Assembly: GCA_036784855.1 (NCBI GenBank)
Contig: JAZDSV010000016.1
Location: 224,001-288,000 of the forward strand
DNA: 64,000 bases
Direction of reading: 5' to 3'
DNA from: Aphelidium insulamus
Lineage: Eukaryota > Aphelidiomycota > Aphelidea > Aphelidiaceae
Made by a program: the position numbers and the translations under genes. The notes beneath the pieces are model-generated. The model worked only from the letters and a program-made list of their open reading frames with translations, did no database searches and had not been told where the DNA came from. Each line of letters begins with the position of its first letter. Positions within the stretch are counted from its first letter, which is position 1. This document shows, piece by piece, positions 11,380-23,692 of this stretch.

Positions 11380-13405
11380 ATGGCAGATGGCGCAAAATTG
11401 TCCCCGCCATCCGCTGCCGGTGGTAGTGTTGGAGGTGTCAGCAGTGCCGGTGGCAGCAACATCGCCGCGCCGCAGCCACACCGGATCGACACTGGGCAGA
11501 TTACGCGTGCCACATCGCCATCGGTGCAAAAGAGCGCCACTGTCTCGGCACCGACGGGCGTGTCATTGGCGTTTGGACAGCGCGTAGCCACTGCTACAAC
11601 CGGCACCGCTGGCAAGCACGGCAAGGCCACCGACCGTGACAGGGACGACGAGTCGAAAAAGTTGGACGAGTGGCCTGCCACGGCGATTGCCGGCAACGAC
11701 CTGCTCTCCTCCATCCTGTACACGCTGGGTGTGTGCACCCTGAGTGCCGGTAGATGGGCGCCGCTCGCCTTCCTGATTGTCACCGGCGGCATACTGTACC
11801 CGTTCCGCCGCATCTATGCCGAAATCGGCCGCGCCTTTCCCTTCAACGGCGGCAGTCTCAACTGCATGGTGCACCTGTTTGGCGACGCGGACGATGGTGC
11901 CGGCGCGCCGATGTCCCCGGAGGAAGGGTCGTTGTCGCCGGCATCGTCGCATACATCCCCGTTCGGCGATGTGCGACGCGCGTTTGACCCCGAGCACGGC
12001 GATGGCGGCAGCAGTAGCAGTGGTGTGAGTGGCGGCTCTCCCAACAGTGCAGTGCCATTCCTGGACAGCGAGGACGTGGTGGCGCCACTGGACGGCGGCA
12101 AATCCTATGTTCCGTACCGCAAGCATGCACATCCACTCCGGCGTGGCAGCAAGAGCTCGGACGCGGGCGGTCTGCTGGCCGTGCGAGACTCTGGCGTGCT
12201 CACGCGCCCCAAACTGATGACTGCCACGGCCGGTATGTATGTGTCTGTGTACAAGCGTACTGCACACTGACACACACTGACACGCGCCCCGTGCAGGCAC
12301 ACTCAGCCTGCTGTCGTACATTGCTACGGCGGTGGTGTCGGCATCATCGGCCACCGCGTATGGTGCGGGAGAGTTTGCCGCACTGCGCGACCACGTGTTC
12401 ATGCTGACATTCGTGGTCCTGGGCATCTTTGCCGTGGTCACGTTGGCCGGACTGCGCGAGTCGGCCAGCGTGGCACTGGCCATATTCACCGTGCACTGCT
12501 CCGTGCTGGCCGCCCTCATCGTGGCCGGCCTGGGCTACATCTGGGCCGACGGCGCCGACACGCTGCTTGCCAACCTGACACTGGCGGACGGGGAGGCGCG
12601 CGCCAGTGTGAACATTGGCTACGGCGCCGCCGCCACCAACCTGGTGTTTGGCGTGTGCACCGCCCTGCTCGGCATCACCGGCTTCGAGACGTCCAGTAAC
12701 TACATCGAGGAGCAGAAGCCAGGCGTGTTTGCCAAGACACTGCGCAACATGTGGCTGCTGGTGCTGGCGTGCAACCCGCTACTGTCGCTGGTGTCGCTGG
12801 GTGTGCTGCCGATGCCGGTGTTCCACGCCCACCCCGACAACCTGCTCAACATTATGGCGGAGCGGGTGCTGGGCAAACTGTTCCGCGTGGTGGTGGCCGC
12901 CGACGCTGTGCTGGCACTGTCTGGGGGCGCGCTCACTGCCTACATCGGCGTGACGGGGCTGGCGATACGCATGACGGAGGAGGGCATGTTCCCCAGTGTG
13001 ATGATGGCGCGCAACCGCTGGAACGGCACCCACCACTGCATTATCCTGGCGTTCCTGGCGCTCACCTCGGCACTGTACGCCATGACCGGGGGCGTGATCA
13101 CGGCGCTGGCCGGCGTGTACACCATCTCATTCCTGGGCGTGTTGTTGGTGGCGACACTTGGCTGCATGGCCATACGGAGACGGCGGCGAAGGAGACGGCT
13201 GGGACGCGGCCGAGTGTGGACCTGGGAGATTGTCGTGGCACTGGGCGGCATTATTGTCGGCATCGGCGGACAGGTCGCCATCAGCCCCGAGAACTTTGCC
13301 TTCTTTGCCTACTACTTTGTCACGTTCATGGCATTCACGGTGCTGTACATGGCGCGGCGATCCGTGCTGAGTGCCCTAGCAGGCAAGAGTGGCGGCAGTA
13401 CCTAG
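11380..13405 (+). CDS. APC-superfamily amino acid permease-like transporter
   Basis: Exons 11380-12232 and 12297-13405 (64-nt intron); 653 residues. A ~105-residue Gly/Ala/Thr-rich cytoplasmic N-terminus precedes the first membrane helices (NDLLSSILYTLGVCTLSAGR, PLAFLIVTGGILYPFRRIY). A ~150-residue polar loop rich in Ser, Gly and Asp is inserted after them. At least eight more hydrophobic helices follow. The motif LGITGFETSSNYIEEQKPG is typical of APC transporters, lying at the TM6-TM8 substrate region. Substrate cannot be read from sequence; amino acids or related amines are expected. The long inserted loop is unusual. The gene sits inside the deacetylase-like cluster, reading opposite to its neighbours, and may share a promoter with copy 2. 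Confidence 0.85.
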
Positions 13406-13455
13406 ATACACCCAAACAGACTATAGACAACGCCTTCTATATTTAAGTGTACTCT

Positions 13456-14528
13456 TCAATGAAGGCTGCCCATGAGCAGCCACGATGATAGCCATGAAAC
13501 AAGTGCCAGTGCTCCGGTAGCCAACGGCTCTGCGGCAGACTGCAGTGCACCAGCCAGAGGGCGCGTGTCCGAGTTGAATGGCCGATATGCCGGCTCCACT
13601 GCGAGACAGTTTGCCAGGCTGACCGGTGACAAGTTGTGCGCGGCAATGTACGCCGCCAACTTGCCCACCACATCTGCCGCCGACTGATACGCCGTGGCCA
13701 TGAACAGACGGCGCAGATCCCGATGCTCGCCAGACAAAAGCATATCAGCCATGGCCGCATCATATGTCACTGCTATGCCGTCTGTCCCGCCCGCGTTCGC
13801 ATCGACAGTCTTGACGTCAATGTTTGGCAGCGTGACCGTGAAGCCGAGCTGCGCGGCCACTGTCAGTACGCGTCCGTCCATACCGGTGCTGCCGGGCAGC
13901 CGCAGGAACCGAGGATACTTGCCCACGGCGCGATATATAGCCTCCGAGTCGTGGAGCAGGGTTTGCACAATGTCTCCGTCCGTCAGTTCGGCTGGCGTGT
14001 TGCGGTCATTGGACCAGCGCAGTCCGATCAGGTGACCGGCGCTCAGGATCTGCTGCAGCTGCATCGCTGGAACCGTGTCGTCTGCACCGGCAATGTCCAC
14101 AGTGCTGCGGCCACTGATACCGCCACCTGCAGTTGAGCCGGTTCCGTCTGCAAGCAGTTTCGCCGCTTGAAGCCCTGACCCGACTATCGGACTGGTGGCC
14201 AGCACGTGGAATGTGGCAGTCAGGTTGGACGCGTCTAGCGCGGCGAGAATGTCCGTCAGGTGGACCGCGACACCCTCATCAAATGTAATGGCCACCTGGC
14301 CAGTTACGCGACAGTACCGAGCAACAGTCGCGGTGCCTGACTGCTCACCCACTGTGCACAAGTAAGTTACAATGTATTCTGATGGGTAAACGTGCCTGGC
14401 GCGCGCCGAACTCTCTCCCTGCCCGCATCTTGGTCACCTGTGGTTGCGGGTCCATTGTCTGCAAAGTACAGGAACCAGATGGCGATCAGTGTGGCCAGCA
14501 GCGCGGTCACTCTGAATGAGTTGAACAT
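13456..14528 (-). CDS. Polysaccharide deacetylase-like protein, most degenerate paralog (copy 3)
   Basis: Exons in transcript order 14528-14396 and 14351-13456; 342 residues. Signal anchor near the start (TALLATLIAIWFLYF), hydrophobic C-terminus (LALVSWLSSWLLMGSLH) compatible with GPI attachment. The fold is recognisable from GQVAITFDEG, GHLIGLRW, ESEAIYRA-like helix and KYPRFLRLPGS, but it has drifted furthest. The motif after TFDEG reads VAV instead of P. A ~35-residue Gly/Asp insert precedes the GH motif, and the C-terminal LHD motif is absent. The intron again follows RAP in phase 1, as in copies 1 and 2, but here only a GC donor (CAG then gcacgt) keeps the frame. It is convergent with the permease (50-bp gap) and divergent from GCN1. 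Confidence 0.82.
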
Positions 14529-14886
14529 TTGTTAATCAGTTCGTGTTCTGTTTGTCCCACTGGTGTGTTCTGTCTCTCCTGTGCTGATACAAGAACACAA
14601 GCACGCAAGACCATAGCCTTTTAACTGGCAACTGATGACTACGTTAAAGTGCCAATGAAACACCAGCTGCACTGTAAAGTAGCGGTACAATTGTCTTTGT
14701 AGCAAACAGTATGAACGTGGGCCAGGAAGTAGTCACATACTGCAATATGATGTATATGATAAAATCGGCGCTTTTCCATACCATATATACGTAATTGTAA
14801 TACGGTTTGGGCATAAATCAATAGTGTTGACCTAAGACAATTATATAAACTGCGATTATACAATTGGCTTCACATCAATCTACAAT
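14529..14886. promoter_or_regulatory. Divergent intergenic region between deacetylase-like copy 3 and GCN1
   Basis: 358 bp, AT-rich toward the GCN1 side (attatataaac about 40 bp before the GCN1 ATG looks like a TATA element). No coding frame supported. Confidence 0.5.
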
Positions 14887-17800
14887 ATGGCATCAACTTG
14901 GCGCGAAATCGCGTCTGATGGCAGCGTCCTTGGTAGCGTGACGGCCCCAACAGCCGCGGCACGTGTCCATGTCTTTGAGGAGGTGCTGTGCGCAGTGGCT
15001 ACCGCGTCCGACACTCCTGGTGGGTTGCCGTTAATGCACTTCAGGTTACTAATAGTCATGCAGCACCCGTGGACCTGTTGCCGTGTCTACTCGATGCCGT
15101 GTGGCTGACATGCGATCGTTATAATGACAAGGCATCGCGCATGGCCGTGGTCAAGTTTGTGCGCGAACTTTACGCTGGCTATCAGCGGGCCGGTGACGCA
15201 GAGTTGGAACGACGCTTCCTGAACGTGTTCACGCGTAAATGCCAGCAATCTGTCGGCAGTGGCACTAGTGGGTACGTCAGCGATTATGGAAGGTCAAGTG
15301 TAGCTAACCTGTGCAGTACTGCAATTACCGCCAACGCGCGGTCTGCCGTGTTTAACTGGGCAAGCACCGTTGCGGGGCTGATGTTGTTGGCCAAGAATGC
15401 TGCAGTGCTGGAAACCCACGATGAAGCAGCATGGAGTCCAGTATTCTCCGCACTACTAAGCACCCAGGCTGCCCTGTATGATAGCCTTTGCAGAGATGGT
15501 GGTCGAAAGAAGAACTTGTTGCTGACTGCCGAGCAGTCGGTGCGCGCCATCTACAGGACTAGTGCCGGGTCCGTCGCTATATATGTCAAGGTCCTCACTG
15601 GCGGAGGCGAATCATCCTCGCTGGCAATGCTGGGATGTCTTCTTGATGAGGCGTGTACCGCTAAAGATCCTATGGTGGGGCAAGTTGAGGTTGCAGTGCT
15701 TCGATTCATGCACGCCACACTTCTCAATTCAAAAGTTTCCGCCGCCGAGTATCAAGTGGTTGGTGGATGATAATTGTCCTTTGGTATAGTTTTCTCATAA
15801 TCTTCTGTAGAATGCTTTCGGCCAATTTTTGCAACATGCCGCATCCAGCAGCGTCGTGGGGCATCTACTCGGCGGCGTGGATCGGCTGCTTCTCAGAAGT
15901 CCCGAGCTCATTCTCTCCACCCTGAAATGGATTGTTACGCAGCTGTCTGGCGAAGTCGAAACATTCTTTAGCTCATCCATCGATAGAATTATTGCTCAAT
16001 TCAAGTCCAGCAATGACACGATTCGAATGGACGCTCTGGATCTTTGGAAATGTTTGGTAATCAAGTCAAACTCGAATTCCGATTTGATGAAGAGTGCGGC
16101 ATCTAGTGTGATAACGCAGTTGCAACAAAAGAATGTTTCCATCGACTTGCGCATATACCTCTGGAAAGCCATGGCCGCCGTGGTAGATTCATCACAGAGT
16201 GCTACTGGAGGCAAAGTTGATGCACTTATTGCCTTAATGTCATCGGAAGGTACACCCAGCTCCCGTTTGTGAAGCAGCTTCTTACCGCCTAGTGAATGAA
16301 ATCACAATCAAAGAATCGTTAACGGTGGGAGTAAAGTTATTGACGAGTGCGACCAGCGCAGCGTCCATAATCCGTGGAATAATAACCTTTCTCAAGTCAC
16401 CCAAAGAAGGTTCCAGGGTTGCGGCACTCCAGGCTCTGGCGTCGGACTCTGTCACTGGCCGACTGTTGCCTAGTCCAGAGCTCGTCGATGTACTGGAAAG
16501 CATTATTAATCGAGTACAGGCGCAGCCGCTTAACGGTGTGTTTTTGAGGGATACCTTGCAGCTCAGGTGTTGTGCTCGTTCGACAAGTCGGACAAAGTTG
16601 TGCGAGCATCTCTTGCCAAACTGGTCGCTCTGACCGCTGATGCGCAGAAACCATTATTTCTGTTCTCCGAGAAGCACATCGCCAAGGCGAATTCCACTGT
16701 AGAACTACGAGCTCTGTTTTGGTGTTGGCAGGCAATTTTATGCGACCATGGCTTGTTCTTGCCATCAAGTGCCGTTGATGCAATTATGGCTTGCCTGCTG
16801 AGCAGCTGCTTGAAGAAACTGAGCTCATTTGAGATTAAGAGACTTGCGTTCGAAACCTTTGCCAGAATCGTTTCGAGTGCGGTGCTCCATCCAAAGCTTA
16901 TCAAGGGAGTCGTTGTTGGCGATCGAGCGGCCGCTTCGCTTAAACAGTTGCTTCTGGAATTGGAAAGCGATAGTGCCGTCGAGATTCCACCTCAGTTTGC
17001 GTATTCCGCTATGAAGTTGCTTGAAAAGTTTATTTCGGGAATTCCCGAGCAGTTTGACTCTAACGTTGCAGTCAGGAGGATTATTTGCAGTTTACTGCTA
17101 GCCAACCACCCTTTAGTAAATACAAAGAGCGAGCTGTTGGTATGGCCTGGATTGGTTGGCTCTAGTACGCATCTTGCGGCCAAGGATGGACCCCAGTTGT
17201 TCAGCGCTGAACACGTGGGCGCTTTACTGACTGAAATTTTGGAAGATCGCAATTTGCTTGCAAAGGTATGACCACGTTATTCAAGCAGATTTTTAACATT
17301 TAATATTTTAGTCGAGTCAATTCACCATCAGCTCGTCACTGTCGCTATCAGCACTATATCTGGTCAATAAGGATGCGGTTTGGGATGCTATCCTGCCGAT
17401 GTTGAAGAAAAATATCAATTTAGACATTTTATCCGACATTTCTCTGACTGATATAGCGGTGTGGAGCACTCCGGCGGGAGTTTTATATGATGACGGTGCG
17501 CATGTTTGGTGCATTTAGTCATTTCGTATTTAACTGCTACTTCCAGTCCTTGCGAGCAAAGAAAATGATGCTTATAATAACAGCAGTAAGAATAGTCGCG
17601 ATGCACAATTGGAACAATGGGATCGTCAGGTGCGCGCCAACATTCAAGCGAAACAACGTCAGAAAACGCTGTCGAAACAAGAACAATCGATTGTTAAGGA
17701 GCAGCTGGCCAAAGAAGGAGCAATTCGAGAGCGAATGTCCAAAATTCACTCGGAGCTTTCGCAATCTTTGTTATGTATTAAAGCGCTGGTACGTGGAAAT

Positions 17801-20800
17801 CCTGAAGCAGTCCGCGAATCGTTGTGCGAGTTTCTGTCGCTTCTTAGACCTATTCTGGAAAGCAGTGCTCGATTGAGCGGAAGTAATGCGATTTCTTTTG
17901 GCTGGTCACTCTTCGATGACGCAGCTGACCTTTTCTTTGCCTTGGGTCGCAGTGTTTGTTCCGAGCTTGGCGCAGCAGCTAGTGCCATAAGCGCATGTCT
18001 ATTGCGGCACATGCACATCAACATACGATCCGAGTGGCTCGAAGAACCGCTACCTGATCAAACCGTGCGCTGCATACAGTTTTTGGGGGCGTCAGTACGC
18101 GACGACCTGCTAGGAACCGTTGTTCCCCTCTCTGTTCCAACAATAACATTCTGCGCACCGCTCTTATATACGGTGATATCTCTTGCGTATGGGTTAACGA
18201 ATGAGAGTGATGAAATGCCTCGTGCCGACTATGCCGTCCCCCTGCTGGACGTTATCCTGGACATCATATCAGCTAATGTGGAAAATATGTCCGCCAAGCG
18301 CAGTCCTCGTGCAACGTTCATCAAATGCTTGTTGACAGTATCCGCCAACAACTCGGGCGGCTTGGCGAAACAAGCTCAAGCAGCATTAGTGAACTTGGCG
18401 TCGGCAATCAGTGAGAATGTCGGCGAAGACGAATTGGCCTTATTTCTGAATGGGCTTACCACCTCGGCAGCCGTTAGCCGTTTGGCTTGCCTGCAAGGGC
18501 TAGAGGTTTGTAATAGGACGTTTGTAATTTGGCAGTGATTGTCTTGTTGCTGATATAGTCGGTAGTATCTCGAAGTGCCCAGCAATCTTGAGACCCAGTT
18601 TTCGACTAGAGTGTGGATAGCCATGCATGATGTGGACGCTGCGGTGGCCAGCACTGCCAAGGAAATCTGGGACGTAACTGGATCACGCATCCAACAGAAT
18701 TACTATGAGGCGTTGGAGCAATTTCTTAGTACGTCTCCGTTTCTTTATCTGTGGCCACTCACAATAATTATGCAGTTGGTGATTACGATCCGGCGATCAG
18801 AACCAGTGCTGCACATTCAATTGCTGGCTCTCTGACCCAATACCCTGCGACAAGTAGTAAAACGTTTCAGGGACTATTTATGGCTTACGCCGAGCTGGTA
18901 AGAATCCTTTCGATTACATTTCTGCCATGAAACGTACGGTTAACGGCATACTTCAGATTCGTCCGCCAGTTCCTGAGAAGGACAAATTCGGAGTAATAAT
19001 TGCATCATCCTTGGAGAAGCATGATACGGTAGCAGCTCGCCGAGGGGTCAGTCAGGCGCTAAAATCTTGCGCTTCAAAATTGCCGGCCGAATCTATCTCC
19101 GCTTTCATGCAGCAGATGATTCAAGACCCTGCCTGTCTGGGCGACTTGTCAGATTCGGTGCGCGGCAACATGCTGAATGCCGCCACCATAGTTGTTGAGC
19201 AGCATGGGAAGCTGAAAGCATCAGTGTTCATTCAAATCTTCAACGATTTCTTGGATGAAAGCGGCAAGAAGTCGCTATCTAGTGACATGCACGATCGTAT
19301 CCGTGAGTCGGTGATTGTGTTGTTGGGTGTTGTAGCCAAGCATCTCGAGCCGCACGATGTTCGTGTGGTCCAAATAGCTGAAAAATTGTTTGATACACTA
19401 CGTACTCCTTCGGAGCCAGTGCAACTAGCTGTCGCCAAATGTCTTCCTCCCCTGGTCAAGAGCTCAACAGCAATGGTGTCTCAATGGATAGAACGCTGTT
19501 TGAATGATGCACTGCATGGGGGAAAATATGCCCTCCGCAAGGGTGGCGCATTCGGGCTCGCCGCAGTGTTGAAAGGCCGAGGAATTACAGCTATCAAAGA
19601 GTTCAAGATACTGGACTCGGTGAAGTCAGCAATTGAGGACAAGAAAAATGCAAATGTGCGCCAAGGTGCCATATTCTGCCTGGAGACAATGTCTCTCCTG
19701 CTGGGTCGCTTATTTGAACCGTACATCATGAATGCGTTGCCGCTGCTATTATCGTCGTTTGGCGATGCAGACAACGAAGTGCGCCAAGCAACACTTGAGG
19801 CCTCAAGAACAATTATGTCTAACCTAAGCGCTCATTGTGTATGTGATATCGTGATGACTGTTTTGTTCACCCTTCATCGTTAGGTTAAATTGATTCTGCC
19901 CGCTGTGCTTAACGGCTTGCAAGACTTGAAGTGGCGAACCAAGGTTGGCAGTGTTGACATGCTGGGCGCCATGGCGTATTGCGCACCGAAGCAGCTCTCG
20001 ATCAGCCTTCCCACTATCATACCTCGACTCACAGGAACCTTGACCGATTCGCATCTTCAAGTTCAAAAGGCCGCCAAAGAGGCGTTGGAGCGATTTGCTG
20101 ACGTTATTCAAAACCCAGAAATCAAGCATTTGGTGCCTACACTGCTAGCGGCCCTTGCTGATCCCACTCGAAACATAAGCAAAGCTTTCTCGGCCCTCAT
20201 GAAGACATCTTTTGCGCATTACATTGACTCGCCATCGCTGGCACTTGTAGTCCCTATTATCGAACGCGGCTTAAAAGAGAGGTCGACGGATGTTAAAAAA
20301 TCGGCAGCACATATTGTGGGTTCAATTGCAACGCTGACGGAACCGCGAGATCTACAGCCGTACTTGCCAGCGTTAACGCCGCTCCTGCGAGAAGTGCTGG
20401 TCGATCCAGTACCGGAAGCCCGCGCTGTATCTGCCAGTGCCCTTGGTCGTATGGTAGAGCGACTTGGAGAATCCAATTTCCCCACCTTGGTAGCGGAACT
20501 GGTGCAGCTTTTGAAATCTGACGTTAGCGGTGTGGATCGCGAAGGCTCTGCTCAAGGTCTTGCCGAAGTTGTAAAAGCACTTGGTGTGGAACGTCTTCAA
20601 GAATTGCTTCCAGATGTATTGGCTAATACTGCTAGCGTGAAGTATTATACTCGCGAAGGGTTCATGTTGCTACTCATATACCTACCCGCGACTTTTGGCC
20701 CCGATTTCCAGGCTTATATTGGACCAGTAGTTCCTGTCGTTCTGTGCGGTTTGGCGGATGAGTACGAATCGGTGCGCGCTGCCTCGATGAAAGTGGCACA

Positions 20801-23636
20801 GGTGATCATTAACCGATTCGCCAGAAAGGCCGTTGATCTGCTATTGCCCAAGCTGGAGGACGGGCTGTTTGATGCCAATTGGCGCATTCGACAAAGCTCT
20901 ACCCACCTCTTGGGTGATTTGCTCTACAAAATTACGGATCGCAGGCGTGAAGCAGTTGACCAACTGGCTAATGATGAAGCTGAAATTGACTTGACCGGTG
21001 GGGACGATGGAGCTGACACTGCTGATAACGAAAAGGGCACCAAAGCCATTATTGCGGTGCTGGGTGAAGAAAAGTTCCAGCAGCTGCTGGCAGCTCTATA
21101 TGTTGCACGATCAGACAGCCATGCCGTAGTGCGACAAGCGACTGTTGTCGTATGGAAATCCATTATATCAAACACTCCGCGAGCCGTGAGAGAAATTGTT
21201 CCCATCATTATGTCATTGGTCATTCGATTTTTGTCCAGCGAGGAGCAAGGTAATTAAACGCTGTTATTTAATCGTCATAACATATTTTGCGTAGGTAAGA
21301 GAGATGTGGCTGCCAACACGCTGGGAGACCTGGTGCACAAGCTTGGGGAGCACATTATGGATGAAATAATTCCGGCCCTCAAGGAAAACTTGGCCTCCAG
21401 TGAGGAGCACATCAGGGAAGGCGCTTGCATCGGACTTTGTCAAGTTATGAACACTGCAACCAAACAGCTTCTAGACCCTTATGTGTCGGATATTATTGAA
21501 TGCTGTCGACGTGGTTTACTGGATCCGTGTTCCGCTGTTCGCGAAGCTGCTGCGCAAGTATTCGACGCGGTACAAGGCCACATTGGCACCAAGGCAGTTG
21601 ATGAAGTCGTTCCTCATTTACTACTGAAGTTGAAAGACTCTCAAAACAAATCAGGAAATGTGGACAGCAGTGTTGCGCTTCAAGCGCTGAAGGAAGTATT
21701 GGCGATCAAGAACGGCGCGATATTCCCAATCCTCATACCCACTCTTTTGGCGAAACCGATTACGCAGTTTAATGCGCGCGCATTAACTTCGCTTATAACT
21801 GTGGCTGGAGCATCGCTTAGCCGTCGACTGTCTTATCTACTTGAAGCTTTGCTGACTGGTCTCGAGCAAGAGGACGATGCCGCCGCCGATATCGAAAACG
21901 CCCTTATGGCGCTGGTCGCCTCGATCAATGAGCGAGATGGGTTGCATTCGCTGATATGTTCTCTGCACGAATTTGTAAAACCAGATGCGTCCATAGCGCG
22001 CAGACAAAGTACATGCCGGATTATTGCAGAGCTGTGCGAGCGGAATGAATACTTTGACCTGTCCAACTACGCCAACGATTGGATCCCTATCTTGGTGGCC
22101 TTGTTGGATAATGCTAACCAACCGTCACTGTCCGAAGCAGCATTGAAAACGTTGGACATCGTGCTTTTGAAATCTTCCAAGGAAAAATATCAGGACAATG
22201 CCGCTACTCTTCAGCGCTCCATAGCTGCTCTGGTCGCTGGCATGGCCAACAACGACGAACAGACCATCAGGGCATTTGATAAGCCGAAAGGAATATCGAC
22301 AGTCTTGCAGGTCTATCTGCACGGTATGACACAAGGACTGCAAGACTCTCGTGCAATATGCGCCAAGGGAATCTTGGACCTTATCAATTACACCGATGCC
22401 GTGCACCAGCGCTCTTTTGTCATCCAAGTCGCGGGGCCGTCAATCCGCATGGCAGGTGATAAACTTTTCCCAGAATTCAAGAGAGCGCTGCTCGCGATCT
22501 TGGAGCTTTACCTCCGCAAATTGGCGCCGGCCATGAAACCGTTTATGCCGCAGCTACAGCGCACATTCGTTAGGGCGCTGGGAGAATCATACGCCTCGGT
22601 GCGAAAGCAAGCAGCATCCGCATTGGGTATATTTATTTCGTTGCAAACAACTGTGGATCCTCTCGTACGTGAGCTCGAGAAGGGGTTCGATGACGATGAT
22701 ACTGCCATTAAAGAGGCCAAGCTGTGTGCTCTGTGGCAGGTGCTAGAGAATTGGACCACTTTGTCTCCACTCTCTGAGCCAGTCAAGGCATCGATGGCAA
22801 AGATTGTCATTGATAGTGGCTTGTGGCACAGTGACGTTCCCGCGCTGAGTCAAACTGCTGCAGCACTAATTGGATTGTTTTGCCGCAGATGCAGCAGTGA
22901 TCAAATGGTGTCATTGCTCATCAAGTAAGTGATGAAGTCCCACTCTGTGATGCTAACTTTGCATAGAAAATGTTTGGACTTTAGTCAGCCAACAATGTCG
23001 CAATGTCTCGGTGCACTGCTGGTGTTAGAATCAGTGCTGAGCCATTGCCCAGAGCTGCTTGCATCAGCGTCCGAAGTAAAGTCTGTGACATTCACCTGCC
23101 TGAACGCCACGAACGCCGCTCCTGCCGTGGTTGACACTAGCTTGAAAATTTTGGCCAGATTAGCGGTGCATTGCGGCTCGATACCCGAACGCGACTTGTC
23201 GGCAATAGCTAATAGGATCGACCCGGAACAGCCAGCAGACACGCGGTTGCTTGCGGTGCAACTACTCAATGAGCTTGCGCTGGTCTCATGGGCCGTAAGT
23301 TCGCAAGAAATTTGCACACAGAGAATTAACGTGCAGGCAATACAACCGTACATGATTCTGGTGGTGCCGCGTTTGATGATATCGGTCCGCGAGAGGAACA
23401 TGCCGATTAAGCTAGCATCGGAAGCGGCACTCATAAATGTGCTGCAATTGGGCACCGGCGACGATTCTGTAATCAAATCGTACTTGGAGTCGGTGCCGGC
23501 GTCAGATGCAAAGACTCTGGCAGACTACCACCGGAGAGTGCTCTCCAAAATAGTGCCGCAGCACAGCCGCGACTTAGCGCTCTCTGATCGACTTGCCACC
23601 AAGATGGTCACGCCAGCTGGGATTCAGACTTCGTGA
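14887..23636 (+). CDS. GCN1: Gcn1, eIF2-kinase activator and ribosome-bound HEAT-repeat protein
   Basis: Gcn1 binds stalled or collided ribosomes and passes the uncharged-tRNA signal to kinase Gcn2. Fourteen exons: 14887-15019, 15064-15271, 15317-15755, 15811-16249, 16293-16535, 16562-17265, 17312-17495, 17547-18505, 18566-18728, 18776-18897, 18957-19838, 19884-21249, 21295-22924, 22967-23636. Every junction keeps phase and the product is 2713 residues, close to the yeast protein (about 2670). HEAT repeats run throughout. Diagnostic stretches include WDRQVRANIQAKQRQKTLSK with KQEQSIVKEQLAKE before the eEF3-like region, and LEDGLFDANWRIRQSSTHLL with LGDLLYKITDRR. Intron 1 has a perfect tactaat branch site. 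Intron 5 (16536-16561) is only 26 nt; a 28-nt reading two bases over is also in frame. Confidence 0.96.
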
Positions 23637-23692
23637 CCGAGGTCGCACCGCAGAAATAGAAACACGCCATCTATATTGCTCACAGATGGTAT

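Noticed and set aside
11563-12519. 318-codon antisense frame across the permease
   Set aside because: It crosses the permease intron and has no recognisable motif; GC-rich codon bias on the sense strand keeps this frame open.
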